A stretch of DNA of 64,000 bases from Microtetraspora sp. NBRC 16547 (GCF_030268965.1 NZ_BSSE01000026.1:1-64000); one strand, 5' to 3'. Positions 24,988-33,916 are shown, counted from the stretch's first letter. The notes: generated by a model from the letters alone, not told the origin. Made by a program: numbers and translations.

Positions 24988-25901
24988 CTCTCACGGACGT
25001 CCGGCCCGCCGGGACCCGGCGCGGCCCGGCCCGGAACCGGTCCCGGAATCGGGCACAGAACCGCGAGACGCTCGTGCTACTGCTCCCGGCCCTGATCCCC
25101 GTGCTGGTGCTCAGCGTCGGACCGCTCGTCTACGGCATCATGCTCGCGTTCACCGACGCCAGGTCGGGGCGGAACACCGAGACGTCGTTCGTCGGTCTGG
25201 CGAACTTCGGCGAGCTGCTCACCGACGGCGACTTCTGGGAGTCGTTCCGCATCGGCATGGTCTGGGCCGTGTCGGTCACCGTGTTGCAGTTCCTCGCGTC
25301 GCTCGGGCTCGCCCTGCTGCTCGACCAGGACCTGCGGCTGCGCGGGTTCGCCCGGGTGCTCGCGCTGGTGCCGTGGGCGATGCCGCCCGTGGTCATCGGC
25401 CTGATGTGGCGGCTCGTCTACCACCCGGACGCGGGCATACTCAACGCCGTCCTCGGCACCGACGTGGACTGGCTCAACGACTTCTCCGTCGCGCTCCCCG
25501 CCGTGATCGTCGTGGGGGTCTGGATGGGCATGCCGCAGACGACGGTCGTCCTGCTGGCCGGGCTGCAGAACGTCCCCAAGGAGCTGCACGAGGCGGCCGG
25601 CGTCGACGGCGCGGGCGTGTGGCGGCGCTTCTGGAACGTCACCCTGCCGCAGCTCCGGCCGGTGATCGTGGCGATCACCTCGCTCGACTTCGTCTGGAAC
25701 ATCAACCAGTTCAGCCTGGTCTACGTCCTGACACAGGGCGGCCCGGGCGGGCGGACACGGCTGCCGATGCTGTTCGCGTACGAGGAGGCCTTCCGCTACG
25801 GCTTCTTCGGGTACGCGGCGACCCTCGGCGTCGCGATCACGATCGTCGTCCTCGCCGTGCTCGGCGTGTACCTGTGGCGGCAGATGCGGGAGGCCGACTG
25901 A
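24984..25901 (+). CDS. sugar-type ABC permease (MalF class)
   Basis: A 305-residue permease. After a basic N-terminus rich in Arg and Asn it has six helices, starting VLLLPALIPVLVLSVGPLVYGIML. The EAA loop reads KELHEAAGVDGAGVWRRFWNVTLPQL. The ATG overlaps the regulator stop. It pairs with the next gene to form a channel. No ATPase gene is present in the operon, so a shared MsiK-type ATPase encoded elsewhere is likely, as usual in actinobacteria. Confidence 0.93.
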   Translation: MTLTDVRPAGTRRGPARNRSRNRAQNRETLVLLLPALIPVLVLSVGPLVYGIMLAFTDARSGRNTETSFVGLANFGELLTDGDFWESFRIGMVWAVSVTVLQFLASLGLALLLDQDLRLRGFARVLALVPWAMPPVVIGLMWRLVYHPDAGILNAVLGTDVDWLNDFSVALPAVIVVGVWMGMPQTTVVLLAGLQNVPKELHEAAGVDGAGVWRRFWNVTLPQLRPVIVAITSLDFVWNINQFSLVYVLTQGGPGGRTRLPMLFAYEEAFRYGFFGYAATLGVAITIVVLAVLGVYLWRQMREAD

Positions 25902-26719
25902 TGCGCACCGCCCTGAAGTACCTCGCCCTGCTGGGCTACCTCGTCTTCCTGGCGTTCCCACTCGTCTGGCTGCTGTCCACGGCGCTCAAGACGCCGCAGG
26001 AGATGGCGAACCTGGATCCGACCTGGATCCCGCGCCACCCGACCCTGGCTAACTTCGCCGACGCCTTCGGTGAGCAGGACATCGTGGGCAGCGCCGCGCG
26101 CAGCCTGGTCGTCGCGCTGGCGAGCGCCGTGATCACCGTGCTCGTGGCCCTTCCCGCGGCGTACGCGCTGGCGCGGTACCGAAGCACGCTCAACAAGATC
26201 GCGATCGGGTGGGTGCTGGTCAGCCAGGTCTTCCCGGTCATCCTGATCATCATCCCGCTGTTCATGGTGCTGCGCCGGCTGGAGCTGGTGAACACGCTTC
26301 CCGGCCTCGCCCTGGTGCACGTCACCTTCACCCTGCCGTTCGCCCTCTGGATGCTCCAGGGCTACGTGCGCGCCGTGCCGCGCGAGCTGGAGGAGGCGGC
26401 GTCCGTGGACGGGGCGGGCCGGCTCCGGGCGCTCGCCAGCGTCGTCGCGCCGCTCCTCGTCCCCGGCGTCGTGGCCACTCTGCTGTTCGCGTTCATCTCG
26501 TCCTGGAACGAGTTCCTGTTCGCGCTCGTGGTCCTCAAGGACCCCGAGGTGGCCACCCTGCCGCTGACGCTGGTGAAGTTCACCGGCCCGGAGGGCGTCG
26601 TACGGCTGGGCCCGCTCGCCGCCGCCTCGCTGCTGGCGACGATCCCGAGTCTGGTGTTCTTCGCGATCATCCAACGGCGGCTGAGATCCGGCCTGATGGC
26701 CGGCGCCGTCAAGGGGTAG
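25901..26719 (+). CDS. sugar-type ABC permease (MalG class)
   Basis: A 272-residue permease with six helices, opening YLALLGYLVFLAFPLVWLLSTALK. The EAA loop is RAVPRELEEAASVDGAGRLRALASVVAPLL and FAFISSWNEFLFALVVL follows, all typical of MalG-class proteins. Start and preceding stop share one base (TGATG). It forms the second half of the importer channel. Confidence 0.94.
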   Translation: MRTALKYLALLGYLVFLAFPLVWLLSTALKTPQEMANLDPTWIPRHPTLANFADAFGEQDIVGSAARSLVVALASAVITVLVALPAAYALARYRSTLNKIAIGWVLVSQVFPVILIIIPLFMVLRRLELVNTLPGLALVHVTFTLPFALWMLQGYVRAVPRELEEAASVDGAGRLRALASVVAPLLVPGVVATLLFAFISSWNEFLFALVVLKDPEVATLPLTLVKFTGPEGVVRLGPLAAASLLATIPSLVFFAIIQRRLRSGLMAGAVKG

Positions 26720-26776
26720 CCCGAAATGCCCCGAATCTTCCGAGTTTCCCCGCGTTCCCCCCGATAGGAGAGTCAC

Positions 26777-28081
26777 ATGAGGCGTTGGAGTGCCGCGCTC
26801 GCGGTCGCGGCCGTCGTTCTGGCCGCCGGATGTTCGAGCGGGGGAGGCGACGGCGACGGCGCCGCTTCCGGCGGGCCGGTGAAGCTGCGGTTCCTCAGCC
26901 TCGCCTGGCAGAAGGAGTCGATCGCCGCCAACAAGCAGCTCGTCGACGAGTGGAACAAGGCCAACCCCGAGATCCAGGTCGAGTACGTCCAGGGGAGCTG
27001 GGACAACGTCAACGACCAGCTCGTCACGTCGTTCGAGGCGGGCGACCCGCCGGACGTGATCCACGACGACTCCCCGGCCCTGTCGGGCTTCGCCTCGCGC
27101 GGCTTCCTGCTCGACCTGTCGAGCTCACTGCCGGCCGAGCTGAAGAGCGACATCCCGCAGCCCGCGTGGGACACGGTCACCTTCGCCGACGGCAAGGGCG
27201 GCCAGGGCGTGTACGGCGTGCCGTTCCTGCAGGAGTCCCAGGTCATCTACGCCAACAAGAAGCTGCTCGACGCGTCCGGGGTCCGGATCCCGACCTCTGA
27301 CGCCCCCTGGACGTGGGACGAGTTCGCCGCGGCCGCCAAGAAGATGACCAAGGGCGGCGCGTACGGCGTGGCCTGGCCGATGAAGTCGCCGGTCAACAAG
27401 GTGCTCACCCTCGGGCTCAACTTCGGCGGCACCTTCTTCACGACGGAGGGCGGCAAGACCACGGTCAAGGTCGGCCCCGAGGAGCGCGAGGTCCTGCAGC
27501 GCATCCACGACCAGCTCTACAAGGACAAGTCGGCCGACCCGTCGGCGCTCGGCATGGGCACCGCCGACCCGCTGCCCGGCTTCTTCGCCGGGAAGTACGC
27601 GATGGTGCCCGCCGGCGTCTACCTGCGCCAGCAGGTGGCCGAGCAGGCGCCCGACGGCTTCGAGTGGGTCACGCTGCCGCCGCTGAAGGGCGCCACCGCC
27701 CAGCAGGGCGCCACCTCGCAGACGCTGTCGGTCGCCACGGACAGCAAGCACCCGCAGGAGGCGGTGAAGTTCATCTCCTTCTTCCTGAACGGCCCGAACC
27801 AGGCCAAGCTCGCCAAGGGCGACTGGCTGCTCCCGACGAGCACGGCCGCCGCGGCCGACCCCGCCATGACCACCAAGGAGAACTTCTGGGACGTCGCCAC
27901 CGCGTCGGCCAAGAACCTCGTGGTCGCGCCGTACCTCAAGGTCAACGGCTACGACGAGTGGAAGAGCAAGGTGGGCGCGCCGACGCTCCAGGAGTACTTC
28001 GCCGACAAGATCAGCCTGGACGACGCGGCGAGGAAGCTCGTCGAGGAGGGCGACAAGGTGCTGGAGCGGTACGCGCGGTGA
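26777..28081 (+). CDS. sugar-type ABC binding lipoprotein
   Basis: A 434-residue family-1 solute-binding protein. The signal peptide ends with the lipobox VLAAGCSSG (Cys near residue 19). The mature part has the usual PPDVIHDDSPALSGFASRGFLLDLS region and a GVPFLQESQVIYANKKLLDASG segment. The 57-bp gap after the permease holds GATAGGAGAGTC, a good ribosome binding site. It sets the specificity of the importer; the neighbouring ribosyl-bond hydrolases and ribokinase suggest a ribosylated ligand. The next gene starts in its stop codon. Confidence 0.93.
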   Translation: MRRWSAALAVAAVVLAAGCSSGGGDGDGAASGGPVKLRFLSLAWQKESIAANKQLVDEWNKANPEIQVEYVQGSWDNVNDQLVTSFEAGDPPDVIHDDSPALSGFASRGFLLDLSSSLPAELKSDIPQPAWDTVTFADGKGGQGVYGVPFLQESQVIYANKKLLDASGVRIPTSDAPWTWDEFAAAAKKMTKGGAYGVAWPMKSPVNKVLTLGLNFGGTFFTTEGGKTTVKVGPEEREVLQRIHDQLYKDKSADPSALGMGTADPLPGFFAGKYAMVPAGVYLRQQVAEQAPDGFEWVTLPPLKGATAQQGATSQTLSVATDSKHPQEAVKFISFFLNGPNQAKLAKGDWLLPTSTAAAADPAMTTKENFWDVATASAKNLVVAPYLKVNGYDEWKSKVGAPTLQEYFADKISLDDAARKLVEEGDKVLERYAR

Positions 28082-29148
28082 CCGCTCCACTCGCGTCACT
28101 CTCGCCACTCCCGCCGTTGTCGCCGCGGGATCGCGCCCGGGGGTGCCTGCTCGGCCTGGCGGCCGGCGACGCCCTCGGCGCGCCCGCGGAGAACCTGACT
28201 CCCGAGGCCATCGCGGCGCGCTGGGGCGTGCTCGACGAGATCGAGGGCGGCGGCACGGACGACACCGAGTACAGCCTGTTCGCCGCGTCCCTCCTGCTCC
28301 GCCACGGTCACGCGCTGACCTCGCAGGACGTGGTGGAGGCATGGCGCACCGAGATCGTGGCCCGGGCCGACGGGCCGATGCGCGGGGCGGGATTCTCCGA
28401 ACTCGGCACCGTCCAGGCGCTCCGCCGCGGGCTCCGGCCGCCGCTGACCGGCCGGTGGCACCCGCACGGCTGGTCCGACGGACTGGCCATGCGGGCCGCG
28501 CCGTACGGGATCTTCGCGGCGGGCGACCCGGACGAGGCGGCGCGGCTGGCCGAGGTCGACGGGCGGGTCAGCCACAGCGGCGAGGGCGTCCTCGGCGGCC
28601 GCGCGGTCGCGGCGGCGGTGGCGGTCGCGATGACCGGCGCCGAGCCGGGCGAGGTGATCGAGGCGGGACTGCGGGCGATCCCCGCGGACTCGTGGACCGC
28701 GCGCGCCGTCGGGAAGGCCATCGAGATCGCGGACGCCGGGAGGGAGACGACCTCGCGCGAGGAGTTCGCGCGCGGGCTCCACGACGCCGTCGTGGTGAAG
28801 CACTATCCGTGGACCGATCTGGCCCCGGAGGCGGTCGCGCTCGCCTTCTCCGCCTACCTCAGGGGCGGCGGAGAGGTCGAGGCGGCCGTGGTGACGGCGG
28901 CCAACCTCGGCAGGGACGCCGACACCACGGCCGCGATCGCGGGCGCCCTGGCGGGCGCGGGCACCGGCGAGGCGGGCGTGCCCGCGCGCTGGGCCCGCCG
29001 GATCGGGGCGGTCACCGGCCGCTGCCTTCCCGTGGTCGCCGGACGGCACGTCCTGGACGCCGCCGACCGACTCGTGGACCGACTCACGGACCGACTCGCC
29101 GAGCGAACCAGCGACCGGCCCGCAGACCGGCTCGTGGAAGGGATGTAG
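28078..29148 (+). CDS. ADP-ribosylglycohydrolase family protein 1
   Basis: A 356-residue DraG/ARH-type protein starting at GTG 28078, overlapping the preceding stop. It has GCLLGLAAGDALGAPAE (23-39), the first acidic motif GGTDDTEYS with TDDT at 60-63 and the C-terminal LGRDADTTAAIAG motif with DADT at 280-283. Together these would bind the two metal ions that cleave a ribosyl glycosidic bond. Metal-ligand positions are complete, so it is probably active. The C-terminus is a 12-bp-repeat tail (DRLVDRLTDRL). Family members release ADP-ribose or ribose from N- or O-ribosyl linkages; the small-molecule substrate here is inferred from context. Confidence 0.92.
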   Translation: MTAPLASLSPLPPLSPRDRARGCLLGLAAGDALGAPAENLTPEAIAARWGVLDEIEGGGTDDTEYSLFAASLLLRHGHALTSQDVVEAWRTEIVARADGPMRGAGFSELGTVQALRRGLRPPLTGRWHPHGWSDGLAMRAAPYGIFAAGDPDEAARLAEVDGRVSHSGEGVLGGRAVAAAVAVAMTGAEPGEVIEAGLRAIPADSWTARAVGKAIEIADAGRETTSREEFARGLHDAVVVKHYPWTDLAPEAVALAFSAYLRGGGEVEAAVVTAANLGRDADTTAAIAGALAGAGTGEAGVPARWARRIGAVTGRCLPVVAGRHVLDAADRLVDRLTDRLAERTSDRPADRLVEGM

Positions 29149-29154
29149 AGAAAC

Positions 29155-30339
29155 ATGTCATCGGGGGGCGGCGGCGGCACGCCGCCGCAGGAGGATCGCG
29201 TTCTGGGCGCCTTCATCGGCCTCGCCATCGGGGACGCCGCCGGCTGGCCGGCCGCGCGTCACCGGTCGCTGCGGCTGGCGCCGTGGAGCAGGCGGCTGCA
29301 CCGCGAGCTGGACGCGTTCGCCGAGGAACGCCAGGTGACCACGCTGCCGGTGCCGTTCGCGCTGAACCAGCCGGTCGAGCCGCTGGCGCTGGGGCCGTCC
29401 GACGACGCCGAATGGCTCGCCTGGACGGCGGCGACGATCCACGACGACCGCGCCGAGGCGTTCGGACGGCTCGCCGAGCGCGACGACCTGCGCGCCCGGA
29501 TCTCCGTCTGGTCCGCGCTGGACAACCTCGCCGCCGGCCTGGGACCGCCCGCGAGTGGTCACGACAACCCGCACTTCTTCGACGACGCGGCGGCCGTACG
29601 GGCGGTGGCGTTCGGCGCGGCCGGGATGGACCCGGTCGCCGACGCTCAGGTCACCAACTCCGGGGACGGCGTCCTCGGGGCCGTGGCCGTCGCGACGGCG
29701 GTCGGCGCGCTGGTGAGGGGTGCGCCGATGCGGGAGGCGGTCGACGCGGCGGTCGGCGCGCTTCCGGAGGACACCGCGATCGGGCACGCCGCGCGTACGG
29801 CCGTGGCGGTGGCGCGGGAGCACGGCGACCCGTTCGCCGCCGTGCCCGCTCTCGACGCGGCGCTGCTCGACCACGTCTACAGCTACGGAGTGGCGGCCGC
29901 GGAGACCGTACCGATCGCCCTGGCCCTCGCCGACGTGGCGATGTCGCCAGGAGAGCCACCGGAAGAGTCGCTGGGAGAGCCGGCCGGAGGGGCGGCCGGA
30001 AAGGCCGGAGCCTCGGCGCTCGGGGCCGGGGGAGCGTTCGGCGCCGCGGTGTCGGCGGCGGCCTGCCTGGCGTCGGTCGCGGACTCGGCGCCCGCGCTCA
30101 CCGGCGCGCTCGCCGGGGCGTGCGCGGGACACGCGGCGCTGCCGGAGGGATGGCGGACGGCGGCGCGCACGCTGACGGGCTGCTGCCTGCCCGAGCTGGC
30201 GGGCGCGGACCTGCTCGCCGTCGCGCGGGCGCTGGTGGCCGGCCACGGGACGGGAAGCACACGCGACTCGACAGGTATTTCGATACAGATGGCGACACAG
30301 ATGGCGACACAGATGGCGACACGGAGGGGAACGGCATGA
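29155..30339 (+). CDS. ADP-ribosylglycohydrolase family protein 2, degenerate site
   Basis: A 394-residue paralogue, six bases downstream. The N-terminal GAFIGLAIGDAAGWPAA motif is present. The first acidic motif is reduced to PSDDAEWLAW (DDAE at 83-86). At the C-terminus the DxDS/T motif is missing: the equivalent region reads ALGAGGAFGAAVSAAACLAS. Only part of the metal site remains, so catalysis by the usual mechanism is unlikely and it may be a regulatory or structural partner. The last 20 residues are a QMAT repeat from a 12-bp tandem repeat. The frame is intact, so the gene is not an obvious pseudogene. Confidence 0.85.
   Translation: MSSGGGGGTPPQEDRVLGAFIGLAIGDAAGWPAARHRSLRLAPWSRRLHRELDAFAEERQVTTLPVPFALNQPVEPLALGPSDDAEWLAWTAATIHDDRAEAFGRLAERDDLRARISVWSALDNLAAGLGPPASGHDNPHFFDDAAAVRAVAFGAAGMDPVADAQVTNSGDGVLGAVAVATAVGALVRGAPMREAVDAAVGALPEDTAIGHAARTAVAVAREHGDPFAAVPALDAALLDHVYSYGVAAAETVPIALALADVAMSPGEPPEESLGEPAGGAAGKAGASALGAGGAFGAAVSAAACLASVADSAPALTGALAGACAGHAALPEGWRTAARTLTGCCLPELAGADLLAVARALVAGHGTGSTRDSTGISIQMATQMATQMATRRGTA
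30285..30320 (+). repeat. 12-bp tandem repeat in ARG 2
   Basis: Three exact copies of ACAGATGGCGAC encode the C-terminal QMAT repeats. A unit of 12 bp preserves the frame, so copy number can vary without frameshift. Confidence 0.85.
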
Positions 30340-31487
30340 CGCCGCTTGAGGACAGGGCCGTCGGCTGCGTGGCCGGGGCGGCGGTCGGGGACGCGCTCGG
30401 CGGAGCCACCGAGGGATGGACGCCCGAGCAGATCCGGGCGCGCTACGGAGGCCACGTCGAGGGCGTCGTCCCGCCGTACTTCGCGGACTGGCGCAACGCC
30501 CGGCCCATCGCGCCGTACCACAAGGGCGACGGCCACGTGACCGACGACACGCTGATGACCCACGCGCTGATCCGCGTGTACGAGCGGGCGGGCGGGCACC
30601 TGGACGCCTACGCCGCCGCCGAGCACCTCGTGCCGGAGATGATGGGCGAGAAGCGCTGGATCCCCGAGCTCGAAACCGAGGCGCTGCCGCTGCACCGGGT
30701 CTTCCTGGCCGAGAAGTGGCTGGTCCTGCGGTTGCACTACGGCCACATCGACCCGCGCGAGGCCGGCGTCGGCAACATTGTCAACTGCGGCGCCGCGATG
30801 TACATGGCGCCCGTGGGCGTCGTCAACGCGGGCGACCCCGACGGCGCCTACGCCGAGGCGATCGACCTCGCCGGTGCGCACCAGTCCAGCTACGGCCGGG
30901 AGGCGGCCGGGGTCCTCGCCGCCGCGGTGGCCGAGGCGATGCGGCCTGGCGCCACGCCCGACTCGGTGGTCGCGACGTGCCTGCGGCTCGCGCGCGACGG
31001 CACGAAGGCGGCCATCGACGCGGTGTGCTCGGCGGCGCGGGACCTCGGCCACTGGGAGGGGTCCTTCGAGACGCTGCGCGCCGCCATGCGGCCCTACGAC
31101 ACGGTGGCCGACACCTACCGCGACCAGGGGCTCGGCGCCCGCCGCCCGAGCCGCGTGCACAGCATCGAGGAGCTGCCGCTCGCCCTCGCGTTCCTGCTGA
31201 TCGCCAAGGGGGACTACCGCGAGACCGTGCTCGGCGGGGTGAACTACGGACGGGACGCCGACTCGATCGCGTCGATGGGCGGCGCGGTCGCCGGTGCGCT
31301 CGGCGGGCGGTCCGCCGTACCGGCCGGGTGGATCGAGGAGGTGTCGGCGGCCAGCAGGACCGACCTCGTCGCGCCCGGCCTCGCCCTGGCCGAGGTGGCG
31401 GGCAAAGTGCGCGCCGCCGACGCGGAACGCCGCCGCGCCGCCGACGCCGCGTTCGCCGAGCTGCTCGCCGCCGGGGACGCCTCGTGA
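30336..31487 (+). CDS. ADP-ribosylglycohydrolase family protein 3
   Basis: A 383-residue DraG/ARH-type protein whose ATG overlaps the previous stop. It has GCVAGAAVGDALGGATEG (10-27), GHVTDDTLMTHAL with TDDT at 69-72 and NYGRDADSIASMGG with DADS at 307-310, so all metal-binding motifs are present. The closing half contains IVNCGAAMYMAPVG and a long helical segment. It is more distant from paralogue 1 than a simple tandem duplicate would be, so the two probably act on different substrates or bonds. Confidence 0.93.
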   Translation: MTPLEDRAVGCVAGAAVGDALGGATEGWTPEQIRARYGGHVEGVVPPYFADWRNARPIAPYHKGDGHVTDDTLMTHALIRVYERAGGHLDAYAAAEHLVPEMMGEKRWIPELETEALPLHRVFLAEKWLVLRLHYGHIDPREAGVGNIVNCGAAMYMAPVGVVNAGDPDGAYAEAIDLAGAHQSSYGREAAGVLAAAVAEAMRPGATPDSVVATCLRLARDGTKAAIDAVCSAARDLGHWEGSFETLRAAMRPYDTVADTYRDQGLGARRPSRVHSIEELPLALAFLLIAKGDYRETVLGGVNYGRDADSIASMGGAVAGALGGRSAVPAGWIEEVSAASRTDLVAPGLALAEVAGKVRAADAERRRAADAAFAELLAAGDAS

Positions 31488-32893
31488 TGCGGCTCACCTG
31501 GGTCCAGCCGGAGGACCTCGTCGGTCACGAGCTGCGCCAGGCCGCCGAGGACGGCAGGTGGGACCTGCCGGAGGCACGGGAGATCGCCGCGCGCTGGCAC
31601 GCCGCCGGAGGGCACGCGGCGCCGCCCCGCGCCGGCGCCTCCCCGGAGGCCCCTCCCGTACGGCTGCGCCGACTGGCGGAGGAGCTGCTCGACGAACTGG
31701 CGGCGATCCCCTCGCCGCTGCCCGAGCCGTCCGGCTGGGACGAGATCGTCGCCGCCTGCCCCGGCTGGCCGGCCGGGGAACGGCGCGGGGAGGGACCCGG
31801 ATTGCGGGAACCGGGACGCCCGGCCCGGCCCGCCGACCCCGCCCGGGTGCTCGGCGCGTGGCAGGGCCGGGCCGCCGGATGCGTGCTCGGCAAGCCGGTG
31901 GAGAAGATCCCGCGCGAGGGCATCAGGGAGATCGCCGAGGCGACGGGCAACTGGCCGATCCGCGGCTGGTTCACCGCCAGGGGACTGCCGCCGGAGACCG
32001 CCCGCAGGTGGCCGTGGAACCGCCGCAGCGCGGTCAACAGCCTCGCGGAGAACATCGACGGGATCCCCGAGGACGACGACCTCAACTTCGCGCTGCTCGC
32101 GCTGGCCGTCCTGGAGCGGTACGGCAGGGGCTTCACCACCGGCGACGTCGCGCAGATGTGGCTCGACGAGCTGCCCGGTGGCCGGGTGTTCACCGCGGAG
32201 CGGGTGGCCTATCGCAACCTCCTGATGGGCATCGAGCCGGAGGCCGCGGAGATGCGTGGCCGCCGCGGCCGCACGACCGCCACCTACCGCAACCCGTTCC
32301 GCGAATGGATCGGCGCCCTCATCCGGGCCGACGTGTACGGCTGGGCGAACCCGGGGGACCCGGCGACGGCGGCCGAGTTCGCCTGGCGGGACGCCCGGCT
32401 CAGCCACACGGCGAACGGCGTCTACGGCGCGATGTTCACGGCCGCCATGTGCGCGCGGTCCCTGGACGCCTCGTCCGCCGTCGAGGTGGTCGAGGCGGGA
32501 TTGTCCGTGGTTCCCGCCGGATCCCGGCTCGCCGCCGCCGTACGGGACGCCGTGGACGTGGCGGGCGCGGAGCCGGACTTCGAACGGGTCGTGGACCACC
32601 TCCACGACCGGCACGGCCACCTGCACTGGGTCCACACGATCAACAACGCCGCCCTGATCGCGGCGGCGCTGGTCCACGGACGGGGAGACTTCACCGCCTC
32701 GATCGCGGGCGCGGTCGCGGGCGGCTGGGACACCGACTCGGCGGGCGCGACCGTCGGATCGATCGTCGGAGCGCTGAACGGGGGCGTTCCCGGGCAGTGG
32801 TCCATGAAGGACCGCCTGACCAGCAGCGTCACCGGATTCGACGGCATCGCCCTGGGGGAGCTCGCCCGGCGCACCCGGTTGATGGCAGGGTAA
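31487..32893 (+). CDS. ADP-ribosylglycohydrolase family protein 4
   Basis: A 468-residue protein starting in the previous stop (TGATG). An N-terminal extension of about 115 residues (MRLTWVQPEDLVGHELRQA) precedes the hydrolase domain. The domain opens GAWQGRAAGCVLGKPVEKI, where the usual GDxxG is LGKP. The acidic motif is GIPEDDDLNFALLAL (DDD at 196-198) and the C-terminal motif is AGGWDTDSAGATVGS (DTDS at 415-418). These features mark a separate ARH subgroup. Metal ligands appear complete. It is 34 bp ahead of the ribokinase gene. Confidence 0.92.
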   Translation: MRLTWVQPEDLVGHELRQAAEDGRWDLPEAREIAARWHAAGGHAAPPRAGASPEAPPVRLRRLAEELLDELAAIPSPLPEPSGWDEIVAACPGWPAGERRGEGPGLREPGRPARPADPARVLGAWQGRAAGCVLGKPVEKIPREGIREIAEATGNWPIRGWFTARGLPPETARRWPWNRRSAVNSLAENIDGIPEDDDLNFALLALAVLERYGRGFTTGDVAQMWLDELPGGRVFTAERVAYRNLLMGIEPEAAEMRGRRGRTTATYRNPFREWIGALIRADVYGWANPGDPATAAEFAWRDARLSHTANGVYGAMFTAAMCARSLDASSAVEVVEAGLSVVPAGSRLAAAVRDAVDVAGAEPDFERVVDHLHDRHGHLHWVHTINNAALIAAALVHGRGDFTASIAGAVAGGWDTDSAGATVGSIVGALNGGVPGQWSMKDRLTSSVTGFDGIALGELARRTRLMAG

Positions 32894-32927
32894 GCGGGAT
32901 AAAGGTGACGATCCTGGAGGAAACATC

Positions 32928-33812
32928 GTGATCTCGGTGTTCGGCAGCGCCAACATGGACCTGGTGGCTTACGTGCCGTCCGCTCCCAAGCTGGGCGAGA
33001 CCGTCACGGGACGGGCGTTCCGCACCGTGCCCGGCGGAAAGGGTGCAAACCAGGCGGTCGCGGCCGCCCGGGCGGGGGCCAAGGTGGCGTTCATCGGAGC
33101 CGTCGGCGACGACGCCTTCGGGCCGGCCCTGCGTGGTGCGCTGTTCGAGTCGGGCGTCGACACGAGCAGGCTGCGGGTCGTGCCGGGAGCGTCCGGGATC
33201 GCGCACATCGTCGTGGAGGACAGCGGCGGCAACTCGATCATCGTCGTGCCCGGCGCCAACGGAACCGTCACCGGCTGCGCGGCCGAGGACATCGAGCTGA
33301 TCGCCCGCTCGCGCGCGCTCCTGCTGCAGCTCGAACTGCCCCTCGACGCGGTCGTCGAGGGCGCCCGCGCGGCCCGCGCCGCGGGCGTGCCCGTGGTCCT
33401 GACGCCCGCCCCCGTGGTGGAGCTGCCGGACGAGCTGCTCGACGCCGTGGACCTGATCGTGCCCAACGAGCACGAGGCCGCCGCGATCACCGGCGCCGCC
33501 GACCCCGACGACGCGCTCAAGGCCCTGCTCGACCGCGTGCCCGAGGCTGTGATCACCCTCGGGTCCAAGGGCGCGCTGTACGGCTCGCGCGCCGGGGCCC
33601 GGCTGCTGGTGCCCGCCGTACCCGTCGAGGCGGTGGACACCACGGCGGCCGGCGACACGTTCGTCGGCGCGCTCGCGGTCGCGAGGTCCGAGGGCCGCAG
33701 CCCCGCGGACGCGCTGCGCTTCGCCTCGACGGCAGCGGCGCTGTCCGTCCAGCGAGAGGGTGCGAGCACGTCCATGCCGAGCCGCGCCGAGATCGACGCC
33801 GCCCTGTCGTGA
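32928..33812 (+). CDS. rbsK: ribokinase (PfkB family)
   Basis: A 294-residue sugar kinase. The N-terminal signature reads GSANMDLVAYVPSAPKLGET and GGKGANQAVAAARAG. The C-terminal signature is DTTAAGDTFVGAL (237-249) with the catalytic base Asp243. GANQAVAAARLGA-type motifs of this kind favour ribokinase over other PfkB kinases. GTG 32928 follows GGAGGAAAC. It would convert ribose set free by the glycohydrolases into ribose 5-phosphate for the pentose phosphate pathway. It is the last gene of the operon, followed by a strong hairpin. Confidence 0.9.
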   Translation: MISVFGSANMDLVAYVPSAPKLGETVTGRAFRTVPGGKGANQAVAAARAGAKVAFIGAVGDDAFGPALRGALFESGVDTSRLRVVPGASGIAHIVVEDSGGNSIIVVPGANGTVTGCAAEDIELIARSRALLLQLELPLDAVVEGARAARAAGVPVVLTPAPVVELPDELLDAVDLIVPNEHEAAAITGAADPDDALKALLDRVPEAVITLGSKGALYGSRAGARLLVPAVPVEAVDTTAAGDTFVGALAVARSEGRSPADALRFASTAAALSVQREGASTSMPSRAEIDAALS

Positions 33813-33875
33813 GCTCGGCCGGCCGCTCTGCTGTGGGCTCTGCCGGCCGCTCTGTGTCAGCGCTGCCGTGACCGG

Positions 33876-33916
33876 AGGCCCGCGTGCTCGTCCACCGCGG
33901 ACGAGCACGCGGGCCT
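33876..33916 (+). terminator. 18-bp stem terminator after rbsK
   Basis: AGGCCCGCGTGCTCGTCC (33876-33893), a 5-base loop and the exact complement at 33899-33916. It ends the LacI-regulated operon and sits 25 bp before the ribosome binding site of the CoA-transferase gene. No U-tract follows. Confidence 0.8.

Noticed and set aside
28078-29148. Identifying the ARH genes as DraG nitrogenase regulators
   Set aside because: No nitrogenase or draT gene is present, and the context is sugar import and ribokinase, so a catabolic role fits better.
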